The notes under the pieces were generated by a model, which saw nothing but the letters and a program-made list of their open reading frames with translations, was not told the DNA's origin and searched no databases. From positions 1 through 52,352 of the forward strand of contig JAFZPV010000036.1 of NCBI GenBank assembly GCA_017552535.1: DNA of 52,352 nt. The letters are read 5' to 3'. Of the stretch, positions 6,339 to 15,674 are shown one piece after another (position 1 is the first letter of the stretch; every line of letters starts with the position of its first letter). This DNA comes from Clostridia bacterium. GTDB lineage: Bacteria > Bacillota > Clostridia > Christensenellales > Aristaeellaceae. The position numbers and the translations under genes are program-made.

Positions 6339-7708
6339 AAGCGCGAAAGCGCCTCTTCGATCTGTTGTTTTACCAGCACCGGGCTCGTGGCGCCTTTGCT
6401 CAGCCGCTTCTTAACGCAGTTTTCCAGTCGGATCGCCTCGTACACGTCCTGGGCGAACAGGTCGCTGAAGCGGCGGTATTCCTCCAAACTTGCCTCCTCC
6501 AGCGTCTTGCCTTCGGCGATCAGATACGCCACCAGCTCGCCCACGATCTTGTAGGCGCTGCGGAAGGGCAGGCCCTTGGCGCACAGGTAATCCGCGCAGT
6601 CCGTGGCGTTGATAAAGCCCTTCGCCGCCGCGGCGCGCATGTTATCGGTGCGCACGCGCATGGTCTCGAGCATGGGCGAAAACACGGTGAGCGCCATGAC
6701 GGCGGTATCGAAGGAGTCAAAAATGGCTTCCTTGTCTTCCTGCAGGTCCTTGTTGTAGGCAAGCGGCAGGCCCTTGAGCATGGTAAGCAGCGTCACCAGG
6801 TTTCCGATGGCGCGCCCGGCCTTGCCGCGGGTGAGCTCCGCGATGTCCGGGTTCTTCTTCTGGGGCATGATGGAGGAGCCGGTGGAGAACGCGTCGTCCA
6901 ACTCGACGAATTTGAACTCCCAGCTGCACCACAGGATGATCTCCTCGCTGAAGCGGCTCAGGTGCGTCATGATCAGCGCCAGGGCGCCTGCCAGCTCTAC
7001 GCAGAAATCCCGGTCGCTCACGCCGTCCAGGGAATTGGGGCACGCGCCGTCAAAACCGAGGCTCTTCGCGGTCATATCCCGGTCGATGGGAAAGGTGGTG
7101 CCGGCCAGCGCGCCGCTGCCCAGGGGACACAGGTTCATCCTGCCGCGGGCGTCCTGAAGGCGTCCAAGGTCCCTTAAGAACATCCAGGCGTACGCCATCA
7201 GGTGATGGCCCAGGGTGACGGGCTGCGCCCTCTGCAGGTGGGTGTAACCGGGCATGATGGCGTCTGCGTATGCCAGCGCCTTTTCGCAGATCACGCGTAT
7301 CAGCCTTTTGAGAAGCTCTGCCGTTTCGTCCGTGCGCGCGCGGAGATTCAGTCTCAGGTCCACCGCCACCTGGTCGTTGCGGCTGCGGGCGGTGTGCAGG
7401 CGCTTGCCGGTGTCGCCGATGCGGCGGGTGAGCTCCTGCTCCACGAAGGTGTGGATGTCCTCGCAGGACAGGTCGATCTGTAGCGCGCCGCTTTCCAGGT
7501 CGCTCAGGATGCCCTCCAGACCGGCCTGAATGGCGTTTCCGTCTTCGGCGGAAATGATCCCGGTCGCGGAAAGCATGGCCGCGTGGGCCATGCTTCCGGT
7601 GATGTCCTCTTTGTACATGCGCTGGTCAAAGCGTATGGAGGCGTTATAGTCGTTGGCGCTGTCGTCCAGGGCTTTTGAAAAGCGCCCCGCCCAGAGTTTT
7701 TCGTTCAT
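6335..7708 (-). CDS. argH: Argininosuccinate lyase
   Basis: 457 residues, normal length. Splits argininosuccinate into arginine and fumarate, the last step of arginine synthesis, in the cytoplasm as a tetramer. The fumarase/aspartase superfamily signature GSSIMPQKKNPD is intact (about residue 275), as are RSRNDQVAVDLRL (about 108) and TPYTHLQ-type residues as PGYTHLQRAQPVTLGH (about 155). An in-frame extension reaching 7978 exists but runs through argG and lacks a ribosome site; MNEKLWAGRFSK at 7708 matches the family start. It follows argG by 8 bases and overlaps the acyltransferase gene by 4. Confidence 0.98.
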   Translation of the reverse strand: MNEKLWAGRFSKALDDSANDYNASIRFDQRMYKEDITGSMAHAAMLSATGIISAEDGNAIQAGLEGILSDLESGALQIDLSCEDIHTFVEQELTRRIGDTGKRLHTARSRNDQVAVDLRLNLRARTDETAELLKRLIRVICEKALAYADAIMPGYTHLQRAQPVTLGHHLMAYAWMFLRDLGRLQDARGRMNLCPLGSGALAGTTFPIDRDMTAKSLGFDGACPNSLDGVSDRDFCVELAGALALIMTHLSRFSEEIILWCSWEFKFVELDDAFSTGSSIMPQKKNPDIAELTRGKAGRAIGNLVTLLTMLKGLPLAYNKDLQEDKEAIFDSFDTAVMALTVFSPMLETMRVRTDNMRAAAAKGFINATDCADYLCAKGLPFRSAYKIVGELVAYLIAEGKTLEEASLEEYRRFSDLFAQDVYEAIRLENCVKKRLSKGATSPVLVKQQIEEALSRL

Positions 7709-7716
7709 GTATCTTT

Positions 7717-8940
7717 CTATCCCTTGCGTTTGGCGTCCACCATCGCCTTGACCTTGATGGGCAGGCCGAAGAGGGTGATAAAGCCCTTGGAGTCCGCCTG
7801 GTCGTATACGTGATCCTCGTCGAAGGTGGCGATCTCCGGATCGTACAGGCTGTAGGGGGAGGTGACGGAGGCGTTGATCATGTTGCCCTTGTAGAGCTTG
7901 AGCTTCACGTCGCCGGTCACGTTTTCCTGCGTCTTGTCCACAAACGCGCTCAGGGCCTCCCGCAGGGGCGTGAACCACTGGCCGAAGTATACCAGCTCCG
8001 CGAAGCGGTTGGCCACGATCTCTTTATAGTGCATCGTGTCGCGGTCCAGGCACAGGGTCTCCAGCACCTCGTGGGCTTTGTACAGGATGGTGCCGCCGGG
8101 GGTCTCGTATACGCCGCGGCTCTTCATGCCTACCAGGCGGTTCTCTACCAGATCCAGCAGGCCGATGCCGTGCTTGCCGCCCAGCTTGTTCAGCGTCTCT
8201 ACGATCTCCACGCCGGTCATTTTCTGCCCGTTCACGGCCACCGGTACGCCCTTTTCAAAAGAGATGGTCACGTACTCGGCTTCATCCGGGGCCTGCTCGG
8301 GGCTCACACCCATCTCCAGGAAGCCGGGCTTGTTATACATGGGTTCGTTGGCGGGATCTTCCAGGTCCAGGCCCTCGTGGGAAAGATGCCACAGGTTCTT
8401 GTCCTTGGAATAGTTGGTCTCGCGGCTGATCTTCAGGGGGATGTCGTGGGCTTCGGCGTAGTCGATCTCTTCCTCGCGGCTCTTGATGCTCCACTCGCGC
8501 CAGGGGGCGATCACGCCCATCTGCGGGGCGAAGGCCTTGATCGTCAGCTCGAAACGCACCTGATCGTTGCCCTTGCCGGTGCAGCCGTGGCAGATGGCGT
8601 CCGCGCCTTCCTTGAGGGCGATCTCCACGATGCGCTTGGCGATAATGGGACGTGCAAAGGAGGTGCCCAGCAGATACTGGCCCTCGTACTTGGCTCCCGC
8701 CTTCAGCGTGGGGAAGATGTAGTCCTGCACAAACTCTTCTTTCAGGTCTTCGATGTACAGCTTGCTGGCTCCGGTCTTCAGGGCTTTTTCCTCCAGACCG
8801 TCCAACTCGGTGCCCTGTCCCACGTCGCCGGATACGGCGATGATCTCGGGGTTATCATAATTCTCCTTGAGCCAGGGGATGATAACGGATGTATCCAGAC
8901 CGCCCGAATAGGCCAGAACGATTTTTTTGAACTTCTTCAT
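7717..8940 (-). CDS. argG: Argininosuccinate synthase
   Basis: 407 residues. Joins citrulline and aspartate using ATP to give argininosuccinate. The N-terminal PP-loop AYSGGLDTS (residues 10-18), [13 protein letters not shown] (about 117) and the tetramer-forming C-terminus are as expected. First gene of argG-argH-acyltransferase, spacing 8 bases to argH. A promoter with an ARG box across its -10 lies 30-60 bases upstream, implying repression by an ArgR/AhrC protein with arginine; no argR lies in the window, and neither do the genes that make citrulline. Confidence 0.98.
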   Translation of the reverse strand: MKKFKKIVLAYSGGLDTSVIIPWLKENYDNPEIIAVSGDVGQGTELDGLEEKALKTGASKLYIEDLKEEFVQDYIFPTLKAGAKYEGQYLLGTSFARPIIAKRIVEIALKEGADAICHGCTGKGNDQVRFELTIKAFAPQMGVIAPWREWSIKSREEEIDYAEAHDIPLKISRETNYSKDKNLWHLSHEGLDLEDPANEPMYNKPGFLEMGVSPEQAPDEAEYVTISFEKGVPVAVNGQKMTGVEIVETLNKLGGKHGIGLLDLVENRLVGMKSRGVYETPGGTILYKAHEVLETLCLDRDTMHYKEIVANRFAELVYFGQWFTPLREALSAFVDKTQENVTGDVKLKLYKGNMINASVTSPYSLYDPEIATFDEDHVYDQADSKGFITLFGLPIKVKAMVDAKRKG

Positions 8941-8964
8941 AATGACGCCTCCGATTCAAGTATA

Positions 8965-8978
8965 TGAATAATTATGCA
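8965..8978. promoter_or_regulatory. ARG box (ArgR/AhrC operator) at argG
   Basis: TGAATAATTATGCA matches the consensus TGAAT-WWWW-ATTCA at all but one position and overlaps the -10 hexamer. A weaker second box (12 of 14) is at 9050-9063, over the 3' end of the glutamine synthetase gene, about 85 bases away, allowing cooperative hexamer binding. Confidence 0.75.
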
Positions 8979-8999
8979 TCATATACCCGGATATGTCAA
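8971..8999 (-). promoter_or_regulatory. argGH promoter
   Basis: -35 TTGACA (8999-8994), 17-base spacer, -10 CATAAT (8976-8971). Confidence 0.85.
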
Positions 9000-9056
9000 G
9001 TATAATTCCGGTTAAATGCGTATAAACGAATGGAAGTCGATTAAATAAACGTATAA

Positions 9057-11138
9057 TTATTCATGCACGCTGCTGAGAAGCTCGCCGTATCCGGGGTAGG
9101 GCCAGGTCTTTTCGTCCGTGAGGCCTTCCGCCTCGTCCACCCGCAGGCGCAGCTTTTCCATGGCCGGCAGGACGCAGTCGGCATACGCCCTGGCGCTTTG
9201 AGAGGTGACGCCCTCGCGGGACGCGTGTAGGATGGCGGCGTTCAGATCGCCGCTCAGGGTCCATATCTCGTCCGTGAGGGAGGACAGGGAGGAGCCAAGA
9301 TCGTATTCGGCCTGCGCCTTCAAGCCGATGGCCCGCTTCTTCGCGGCGGCGTCCGCCAGCTCGCCCGTGTAGCGGATCAGCGCGGGCAGCACGTCCCGGT
9401 TCACCATGTCCAGCAGGGTGTGCGCCTCGATGTTCACCACCTTGGCGTAGTTCTCCAGCATCACTTCGCGGCGGGAGAACATCTCCGTTTCCGAGAAGAT
9501 GCCGTGGCGCGTGAACAGGCTGACGTTTTTTTGGGTGGTAAACTGCTCCAGCGCGTCCACCGTATTGTTCAGGATCATCAGCCCCCGGCGGCGGGCTTCC
9601 TCCGCCCACTCGGCGGAGTAATTGTTGCCGTTGAACAGGATGCGGTCGTGGTCCTTCACGGTCTCGCGCACCAGGGCGTACACGGCAGAGCGCAGGTCGG
9701 CCTGCCCCTCCAGGCGGCGGGCAAAGCGTTCCAGCCGGTCAGCCACGGCGGTGTTCAGCACCACGTTGGCGTCAGAGATGGAGAAGGAGGAGCCCACGGA
9801 GCGGAACTCGAATTTGTTGCCCGTGAACGCGAGGGGAGAGGTGCGGTTGCGGTCGGTGTTGTCGCGGTACACGCGGGAAAGCGTGCCCACGCCGCTGTTG
9901 ATGTATTCCCGGTTCAGGCTGTCCAGGGGCGTGCCGCCGGCGATGGAGTCGATGAGGGCCGAGATGTCGTCACCCAGATACATGCTCATGATGGCGGGCG
10001 GCGCCTCGTTGCCGCCAAGACGGTGGTCGTTGCCGGCGCTGGCGATGGAGATGCGCAGCAGGTCCTGGTTATCGTCCACTGCCTGGATCACCGCGCAGAG
10101 CATCAGCAAAAACGGCAGGTTCTCCGCCGGATGCTCGCCGGGGTCCAAAAGATTCCGGCCGGTATCCGTCTGCAGGGACCAGTTGTTGTGCTTGCCGCTG
10201 CCGTTCACGCCTTCAAAGGGCTTTTCGTGCAGCAGGCACACCATGCCGTGGCGGGTAGCTACTTTCTTCATGATCTCCATGGTCAGCTGGTTGTGGTCCA
10301 CTGCCACGTTCACGCTCTCGTAAACGCAGGCCAGCTCGTGCTGCGCGGGCGCAGCTTCGTTGTGGCAGGTCTTGGCGGGGATGCCCAGCTTCCACAGTTC
10401 CTCGTCCAGGTCGCGCATAAAGGCGGACACGCGGGTCTTGAGCGCGCCAAAAAAGTGGTCGTCCAGCTCCTGTCCCTTGCTGGGTCTGTGCCCCAGAAGC
10501 GTGCGGCCCGTGTAGATGAGGTCCGGGCGCTTCTCGTACAGCGCGCGGTCGATCAGAAAGTATTCCTGCTCCGCGCCTACCATGGGCACCACGCGGCGTG
10601 CGTTCACGCCCAGAATGGAAAGCACCTTCAGGGCATGGCGGTTCAAAAGCTCCATGGAGCGCAGAAGCGGTGTCTTTTTGTCCAGAGCCTCGCCGGTATA
10701 GGAGCAGAACGCAGTGGGAATGCACAGCGTTTTGTCTTTTATGAAAGCGTAAGAGGTGGGGTCCCAGGCGGTGTAGCCGCGGGCTTCGAAGGTGGCGCGC
10801 AGTCCGCCGGAGGGGAAAGAGGAGGCGTCGTTTTCGCCCTTGATGAGCTCCTTGCCGCTGAACTCCATGATCACCCGGTCGCCCATGGGGCGTATGAAGG
10901 AATCGTGCTTTTCGGCGGTGATGCCCGTCATGGGCTGGAACCAGTGGGTGAAATGCGTGGCACCCTTTTCCAGTGCCCAGTCCTTCATGGCATTGGCCAC
11001 GATGTCGGCGATGGAACGGTCCAGCGCGCCGCCCTCCTCGAGGATGCGCTTGAGCTGCTTGTAGGTGTCATGCGGAAGCCGCTGCTGCATGACGTCGTCG
11101 TTGAATACCATCGTTCCGTACATTTCGCCCGGTGCCAT
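9057..11138 (-). CDS. glnN: Glutamine synthetase type III
   Basis: 693 residues, the length of GSIII dodecamers and far longer than GSI. Makes glutamine from glutamate, ammonia and ATP. GSIII hallmarks: THWFQPMTG (about 80), GAEQEYFLID (about 190), KTCHNEAAPAQHELA (about 260) and GVNGSGKHNNWS (about 315) for ATP and glutamate binding. The start MAPGEMYGTMVF at 11138 has GAGGTGAT upstream; an alternative 20 codons earlier lacks one. It has its own promoter, embedded in the end of the lgt gene, so it need not be read with the upstream operon. No GlnR-like operator was recognised. Confidence 0.97.
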   Translation of the reverse strand: MAPGEMYGTMVFNDDVMQQRLPHDTYKQLKRILEEGGALDRSIADIVANAMKDWALEKGATHFTHWFQPMTGITAEKHDSFIRPMGDRVIMEFSGKELIKGENDASSFPSGGLRATFEARGYTAWDPTSYAFIKDKTLCIPTAFCSYTGEALDKKTPLLRSMELLNRHALKVLSILGVNARRVVPMVGAEQEYFLIDRALYEKRPDLIYTGRTLLGHRPSKGQELDDHFFGALKTRVSAFMRDLDEELWKLGIPAKTCHNEAAPAQHELACVYESVNVAVDHNQLTMEIMKKVATRHGMVCLLHEKPFEGVNGSGKHNNWSLQTDTGRNLLDPGEHPAENLPFLLMLCAVIQAVDDNQDLLRISIASAGNDHRLGGNEAPPAIMSMYLGDDISALIDSIAGGTPLDSLNREYINSGVGTLSRVYRDNTDRNRTSPLAFTGNKFEFRSVGSSFSISDANVVLNTAVADRLERFARRLEGQADLRSAVYALVRETVKDHDRILFNGNNYSAEWAEEARRRGLMILNNTVDALEQFTTQKNVSLFTRHGIFSETEMFSRREVMLENYAKVVNIEAHTLLDMVNRDVLPALIRYTGELADAAAKKRAIGLKAQAEYDLGSSLSSLTDEIWTLSGDLNAAILHASREGVTSQSARAYADCVLPAMEKLRLRVDEAEGLTDEKTWPYPGYGELLSSVHE

Positions 11139-11168
11139 ACGCATCACCTCAAGATGAAAATATGTTGC

Positions 11169-11198
11169 ATTATATGCCATGCGCCGAAAGCGTGTCAA
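11169..11198 (-). promoter_or_regulatory. Glutamine synthetase promoter
   Basis: -35 TTGACA (11198-11193), 18-base spacer, -10 TATAAT (11174-11169). The TGA stop of lgt is part of the -35 hexamer. Confidence 0.8.
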
Positions 11199-11923
11199 GC
11201 TTTCCGCGCGTTTTTAACCAGATACAGCGCCCAGCATAACAAAAGAAGCAGGCTGATCCACTGGGATGTGGAAAGCGGCCCCAGCGCGCCGCGTACCTCA
11301 TCGCCCCGGAGGAACTCCAGCCCGAAGCGCATGGGGGCGTACATGAGGATATACGCCCCGAGCAGATGCTTTTTGTTTTTCAGGGACATCAGCGACAACA
11401 CGGCGCACATTCCAACCAGATACGCCGCTTCGAACAGCTGCACCGGCAGCGCGGCGCGGGGCAGGGCGGGAAAGCGCACGGCGAGAAAAGAGTCGGAAAA
11501 CCGCCCGTAGCAGCAGCCTGCCAGAAAGCAGCCCACCCGGCCTAAGGCATGCCCCAGGGGCAGGGCGGGAACGAGGGCCTTTTCGTATTCCTCAAGCTTC
11601 CATCCGCTTTTTCTGCCCAGCAGGAGCACACCCAGTATGCCCGCGATCAGCCCGCCGTAAAACACGAAACCGGGTTCGAAGCTTCCGTTTTTGATCTGTG
11701 CGATCAGCTCCGAAGGCGTATAGCTTACCAGCAGGTACAGCAAAAACGCCCCCGCAAAACCACACAGGCAGCCGGCGAGAAGGAAAAGCAGCACCCGGTA
11801 CGCCGTAAGGCCGTGTGCCTTGCCGAGGATAAGCGCAAGACATGCGGCCAGAAGTACGCCCAGCCCGGCCATGAGCCCGTAAGAGGCGAAGGCGCGGCCA
11901 AACAGGATCACTTCCGGATGCAT
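11195..11923 (-). CDS. lgt: Prolipoprotein diacylglyceryl transferase-like protein
   Basis: 242 residues with about seven membrane helices. Lgt transfers diacylglycerol from phosphatidylglycerol to the lipobox cysteine of prolipoproteins. The Lgt pattern is recognisable: FVFYGGLIAG (about 85), HALGRVGCFLAGCCYGR (about 125; the usual motif is GRxGNFxNGE) and FGLEFLRGDE near the end with the conserved Arg. The Asn residues of the classical signature are replaced by Cys, as in a divergent Lgt-like branch, so activity is likely but not certain. ATG 11923 lies one base after the GH127 stop (TAAGATG), suggesting reinitiation; there is no good separate ribosome site. Confidence 0.82.
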   Translation of the reverse strand: MHPEVILFGRAFASYGLMAGLGVLLAACLALILGKAHGLTAYRVLLFLLAGCLCGFAGAFLLYLLVSYTPSELIAQIKNGSFEPGFVFYGGLIAGILGVLLLGRKSGWKLEEYEKALVPALPLGHALGRVGCFLAGCCYGRFSDSFLAVRFPALPRAALPVQLFEAAYLVGMCAVLSLMSLKNKKHLLGAYILMYAPMRFGLEFLRGDEVRGALGPLSTSQWISLLLLLCWALYLVKNARKA

Positions 11924-11924
11924 C

Positions 11925-13844
11925 TTAAGAAAGCGCACGCACCCACACGCGCATCTCACCTTCGCCCCGGTTGTTCCAGAGGTAATAGGGGATGAAGCGC
12001 GCGGTGACGTCCTCGTACACGGGAACGCGGTCGGAAGCGTACAGCTCGTATTCGTCCCAGCCTTCTTCGCTCAGGCGCTTGGCCGGTGCCGAAATGCATA
12101 CTGCGCCCATGCGCTCCTCACACCTGAACTCCGCCTGCCTGGACAGGGCCAGGGCGCTTAGGTTCTTGCCATTGTCGGCCTCCTCCAGGCAGTATACCAC
12201 CGGGCCGCGCCTTACGGCGATGAGGCCAGCGTCCTGTGTGACCCTGGGATGGGCGCTCACAGCCTGTACGGGCATGTGCAGATCGTATACGATCTCGTCG
12301 CCGGAGGCCAGGCCTTCCAGATACACGAAGCCTTCGTCCATCACGGTCTCGGGCGTTTTGCCGTTCACCGTGAGCTCGTAGGTCTTCACCCAGCGGGGCA
12401 GGCGCAGCGCCAGGCGGAAGCCGGGAAAGCTTTCTTTTATGCGCAGCGCGATCTTTCCGTCCCAGGGGTACTTCGTCTCGCACGCCAGGCGGACGCAGCC
12501 GCCTTCCAGGGGGATCTCCGCCTCGCAGGAAGAAAACAGGTTCATGTACGCGGTGCTGCCCTCGTGCAAAAACAGGCACGCGGGCAGGTTCGCGATCATG
12601 CGGGCGAGGTTGGGCGGACAGCAGGCGCAGCCGAACCACTTTTGCCTGGAAGGCCGGATGTGCCGGTGGGGCTGGCTCTTTTCGCTGCGCTCCGGCACGC
12701 ACTCCAGGGGATTGACATAGAAGAAGCGGTCGCCGCTTTCGTTCATGCCGCTGATGGTGCCGTTGTACAAAAGCGTATCGCATATGTCGCCGTATTCGCC
12801 CAGGGGCTTTGCTTTCATCATGCGCAGGGCAAAAAAGAACAGGGCGATGGAAGCGCAGGTCTCGCCGTACACGGAGTCGTTGGGCAGGTCGTAATCGAAG
12901 GTGAAGGCCTCGCCGTATGCGCTCTGGCCCACCGCGCCGGTGATGTACATCTGGCGGCGGGTGACGTCTTTCCACATTTCGCGGCAGACTTTGAGGAGCG
13001 CTTCGTCCTGCGTCTCCCTCGCCACGTCCGCCATGCCGCACAGCAGATACAATTGACGCACTGCGTGGCCCAGGGCCTTGTTTTGCTGCCTTACAGGCGT
13101 ATGCGCCTGATAGTAGCGGTTGCCGGAATACACGCTCCGGTCCCAGGCGGTGCTTTCGCCCCGGCGGACAGCCTCTTCGTTAAAGTAGCCTTCGCCCTGC
13201 CCGCGCTGGTCGATAAAGAATTTTGCCAGCTTCAGGTGCTTTTCATTTTGGGTGATCGAATACAGCTTCACCAGCGCCAGCTCGATCTCCTCGTGGCCGG
13301 GGTATCCGGGCAGCTTGCCGTCTTCAGACCCGAAGGTACGGTCGATCAGGTCCACGTACCGCTCCATCACGTCCAGAAAGCGCCTTTTGCCCGTGACCTC
13401 ATAGTACGCGCACGCCGCCTCCAGCAGATGCCCCGCGCAGTACAGTTCGTGATGGTCCCGCAGGTTGGTGAACCGCTTCGTTATGTCTGTGAGCTGGTAG
13501 TAGGTGTTCAGGTAACCGTCCGGCAGCTGCGCCTTTTCCATCAGGCGCACTGCTTCGTTTATCTCCTCTTCCAGCTTTGGGTCTGGCTTCCAGGCGAGGG
13601 TATAGCTGGCCGCTTCGATCCACTTGGCCAGGTCGCTGTCCTGAAACACGCAGCCGCCGTGCGGGGCCTTGATCTCGCCCGCCGCCGCGCGCAGATTGCG
13701 CATGCAGTAGCTGGGCGCGGCGTCCGGCACCAGGTCGTTGAGCGCCTGCCACTGGTAGGGGATCATCCCGTCCGCCACCTTATCCATCAGGTCGGACAGG
13801 AAGGAGGGCTTCATATGAACGTTTTTTATCTTGACAAAATCCAT
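11925..13844 (-). CDS. GH127 family beta-L-arabinofuranosidase-like protein
   Basis: 639 residues, matching glycoside hydrolase family 127 (formerly DUF1680). Characterised members such as HypBA1 remove beta-L-arabinofuranose from plant hydroxyproline-rich glycans using a Zn-coordinating cysteine site. The matching elements are VYGETCAS (about 325: Glu and Cys ligands) and FGCACCPPNLAR (about 405: paired Cys). An alpha/alpha barrel is followed by C-terminal beta-sandwich domains. There is no signal peptide, so it acts on imported oligosaccharide; no transporter is nearby. Start ATG follows GGAGG. It lies between YhhN and Lgt genes in a minus-strand run, a mixed operon. Exact sugar specificity cannot be read from sequence. 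Confidence 0.93.
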   Translation of the reverse strand: MDFVKIKNVHMKPSFLSDLMDKVADGMIPYQWQALNDLVPDAAPSYCMRNLRAAAGEIKAPHGGCVFQDSDLAKWIEAASYTLAWKPDPKLEEEINEAVRLMEKAQLPDGYLNTYYQLTDITKRFTNLRDHHELYCAGHLLEAACAYYEVTGKRRFLDVMERYVDLIDRTFGSEDGKLPGYPGHEEIELALVKLYSITQNEKHLKLAKFFIDQRGQGEGYFNEEAVRRGESTAWDRSVYSGNRYYQAHTPVRQQNKALGHAVRQLYLLCGMADVARETQDEALLKVCREMWKDVTRRQMYITGAVGQSAYGEAFTFDYDLPNDSVYGETCASIALFFFALRMMKAKPLGEYGDICDTLLYNGTISGMNESGDRFFYVNPLECVPERSEKSQPHRHIRPSRQKWFGCACCPPNLARMIANLPACLFLHEGSTAYMNLFSSCEAEIPLEGGCVRLACETKYPWDGKIALRIKESFPGFRLALRLPRWVKTYELTVNGKTPETVMDEGFVYLEGLASGDEIVYDLHMPVQAVSAHPRVTQDAGLIAVRRGPVVYCLEEADNGKNLSALALSRQAEFRCEERMGAVCISAPAKRLSEEGWDEYELYASDRVPVYEDVTARFIPYYLWNNRGEGEMRVWVRALS

Positions 13845-13886
13845 GCGTACCTCCGGTGGATCGGATCGTGTCCGGTTTCGGGTATG

Positions 13887-14525
13887 TTACCTGAGCGCCA
13901 GGCTTCCCAGGGCGAACAGGTACAAAGCGAGATAATAGCTGACCATCACGGCTGTGCCGCTGTGGGGAAAGGAGATCTTGCCGAACAGGCGCAGGCCAAG
14001 CAGCGTATCGGACGCCACAAACAAAAGCGCGCCTAAACCAAACAGCGCGCCGCATTTTACCGCCAGCGCCGCCATCAGGCAGATGAGGGCGATGTACGCC
14101 GCGAACGGCGCGGCGGGAAGGGAGGACTTTCCCTTTTTCTGCGCGTACAGGAACAGCCCCGTCAGCGCGCCCGCCAGCAGGATAAGGCACGTCCAGCTGG
14201 CTGCGCCTTCGCACTTCAGGGCGAACGCTGCGATAAAGCACAGATGTGCGCAGCCGAACAGCGCCGCGCCGGGCATCAGCTTGAACTCGATCACCCAGTC
14301 GGCGAAAACGCAAACCAGCAGCCCTGCGCACATTAGGCCCTGAAACAGCGCGTTCACGCCGCCGGAGCCCAGCGCGTACAGGGCCAAAAGAAAGCATCCC
14401 GCCGTGGGCGCGCATTTTATCGCCGCCCGGGCTCGGCTTTTGCCCTGGCCGCTCAGATAGAGCCGGCAAAACCACGCGCCCAGCAGAAAGACCGCGGCGG
14501 CCAGGATGAAGTCTGCTGTCTTCAC
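13887..14525 (-). CDS. YhhN-family (lysoplasmalogenase-like) membrane protein
   Basis: 212 residues, about eight membrane helices. Matches the YhhN family, whose animal member TMEM86B hydrolyses the vinyl-ether bond of lysoplasmalogens. Conserved Asp-rich elements are present: FADWVIEF (about 76) and LLFVASDTLLGLRLF (about 170). Plasmalogens occur in anaerobic Clostridia, so a role in ether-lipid turnover is plausible. The start is GTG at 14525, overlapping the amidohydrolase stop as GTGA, so translation is coupled. Confidence 0.85.
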   Translation of the reverse strand: MKTADFILAAAVFLLGAWFCRLYLSGQGKSRARAAIKCAPTAGCFLLALYALGSGGVNALFQGLMCAGLLVCVFADWVIEFKLMPGAALFGCAHLCFIAAFALKCEGAASWTCLILLAGALTGLFLYAQKKGKSSLPAAPFAAYIALICLMAALAVKCGALFGLGALLFVASDTLLGLRLFGKISFPHSGTAVMVSYYLALYLFALGSLALR

Positions 14526-15661
14526 AGCACGTTCCTGCCGTTGATGAACACGTATCGGTTCACGCAGCTGATCTCAAAGGGATCGCCTTCGCACACCACG
14601 ATGTCGGCGTCCTTGCCGGCTTCCAGGGAGCCTACGCGGTCCTCGACGCCGATGTGCCTGGCGGGGTTGATGGTCATGGCCTTCAGCGCGTCAAAGGGCT
14701 TCATGCCGTTCTTTACGGCAAGGCCCGCGCATACGGGCAGGTATTTCTGGGGGATCACAGGGGAGTCCGTGATGATGGAAACGTGGCAGCCCGCGTTGGC
14801 CAGTACGCCCGGCGTGATCCAGCTTTTGTCCTTGAGCTCGAACTTTGTGGCGTGGCCAAGCGTGGGCCCTACGGCCAGCATGTAGCCTTCCTTTGCCAGG
14901 TCCGACGCGATCAGATGGCCTTCCGTCACGTGCTCCAGCGTCAGCTTCACGCCGAACTCCTTGGCGATGCGGATGGCGGTAAACAGGTCGTCCGCCTGGT
15001 GGGCGTGGGCCTTGAGCGGAAGTTCGCCCCGGATCACCGGCAAAAGCGCGTTCAGCTTCATGTCGAAGGCAGGCTTTTTGGACGGATCGTCTTTTGCGGC
15101 GTCCAGCTTCGCAGCGTACTCACGGGCCTTGAACAGCATCTCCCTGAGCTTGGCCGCCGTGCTCATGCGGCTGGAATTGCCTTTGTCGCGGTAGCAGCGC
15201 TTGGGGTTTTCGCCGAAGGCACACTTCATGGCGGTGGGCTGCTTTACGATCATGTCGTCCACGCGGATGCCCACGGGCTTGATGGCTGCAAAGGTGCCGC
15301 CCAGCACGTTGGCGCTGCCGGGGCCTACGTTGAGGGTGGTCACGCCGGCTTCGCGGGCTTCCTTCAGCGCGTAGTCGCGGGGCTGGATGGCGTCGATGGC
15401 GCGCAGCTGGGGAGACAGGATATCGCCCATCTCGTTGTAATCCTGACCCTCGTAGCCGATGCCCCAGCCGTCCAGGCCGATGTGGCCGTGGGCTTCCACG
15501 AAGCCCGGGTATACGTTGAGCCCGGCGATATCGATCACTTCATCGCCTTCAGCGGCAAGGTTCGTGCCGATGGCGGCGATCTTTGTTTCTTTGATCAGGA
15601 TGTCGGCGGTATAGGGCGCTTCATGCACCGCGTCGTGGATCAGACCGTTTTTGAGAAGCAT
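14522..15661 (-). CDS. Amidohydrolase family protein
   Basis: 379 residues. Metal-dependent amidohydrolase with a composite beta-sandwich and barrel. Seen: GFVEAHGHIG (HxH metal site, about 58), KAHAHQADD (about 220), LEHVTEGH (about 245), and TDSPV (catalytic Asp, about 300), plus the closing GSLEAGKDADIVVCEGDP typical of the imidazolonepropionase/N-acetylglucosamine-deacetylase-like branch. A bound Lys is absent, so it does not look like a dihydroorotase. Substrate unknown. Start ATG follows GGAGG; 13 bases downstream of the VanY-like gene, and overlapping the YhhN gene by 4 bases. Confidence 0.92.
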   Translation of the reverse strand: MLLKNGLIHDAVHEAPYTADILIKETKIAAIGTNLAAEGDEVIDIAGLNVYPGFVEAHGHIGLDGWGIGYEGQDYNEMGDILSPQLRAIDAIQPRDYALKEAREAGVTTLNVGPGSANVLGGTFAAIKPVGIRVDDMIVKQPTAMKCAFGENPKRCYRDKGNSSRMSTAAKLREMLFKAREYAAKLDAAKDDPSKKPAFDMKLNALLPVIRGELPLKAHAHQADDLFTAIRIAKEFGVKLTLEHVTEGHLIASDLAKEGYMLAVGPTLGHATKFELKDKSWITPGVLANAGCHVSIITDSPVIPQKYLPVCAGLAVKNGMKPFDALKAMTINPARHIGVEDRVGSLEAGKDADIVVCEGDPFEISCVNRYVFINGRNVL

Positions 15662-15674
15662 ATGCGTTCCTCCG

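Noticed and set aside
7709-7978. 90-codon N-terminal extension of argH
   Set aside because: It lies inside argG in another frame and lacks a ribosome site; MNEKLWAGRF is the family start.
9420-11510. 696-codon rightward open frame opposite glutamine synthetase
   Set aside because: Shadow on the opposite strand of a GC-rich gene; Val/His/Gln/Ala-rich and no family resemblance.
12249-14036. 595-codon rightward open frame across GH127
   Set aside because: Antisense shadow; crosses gene boundaries on the other strand without any start signal.
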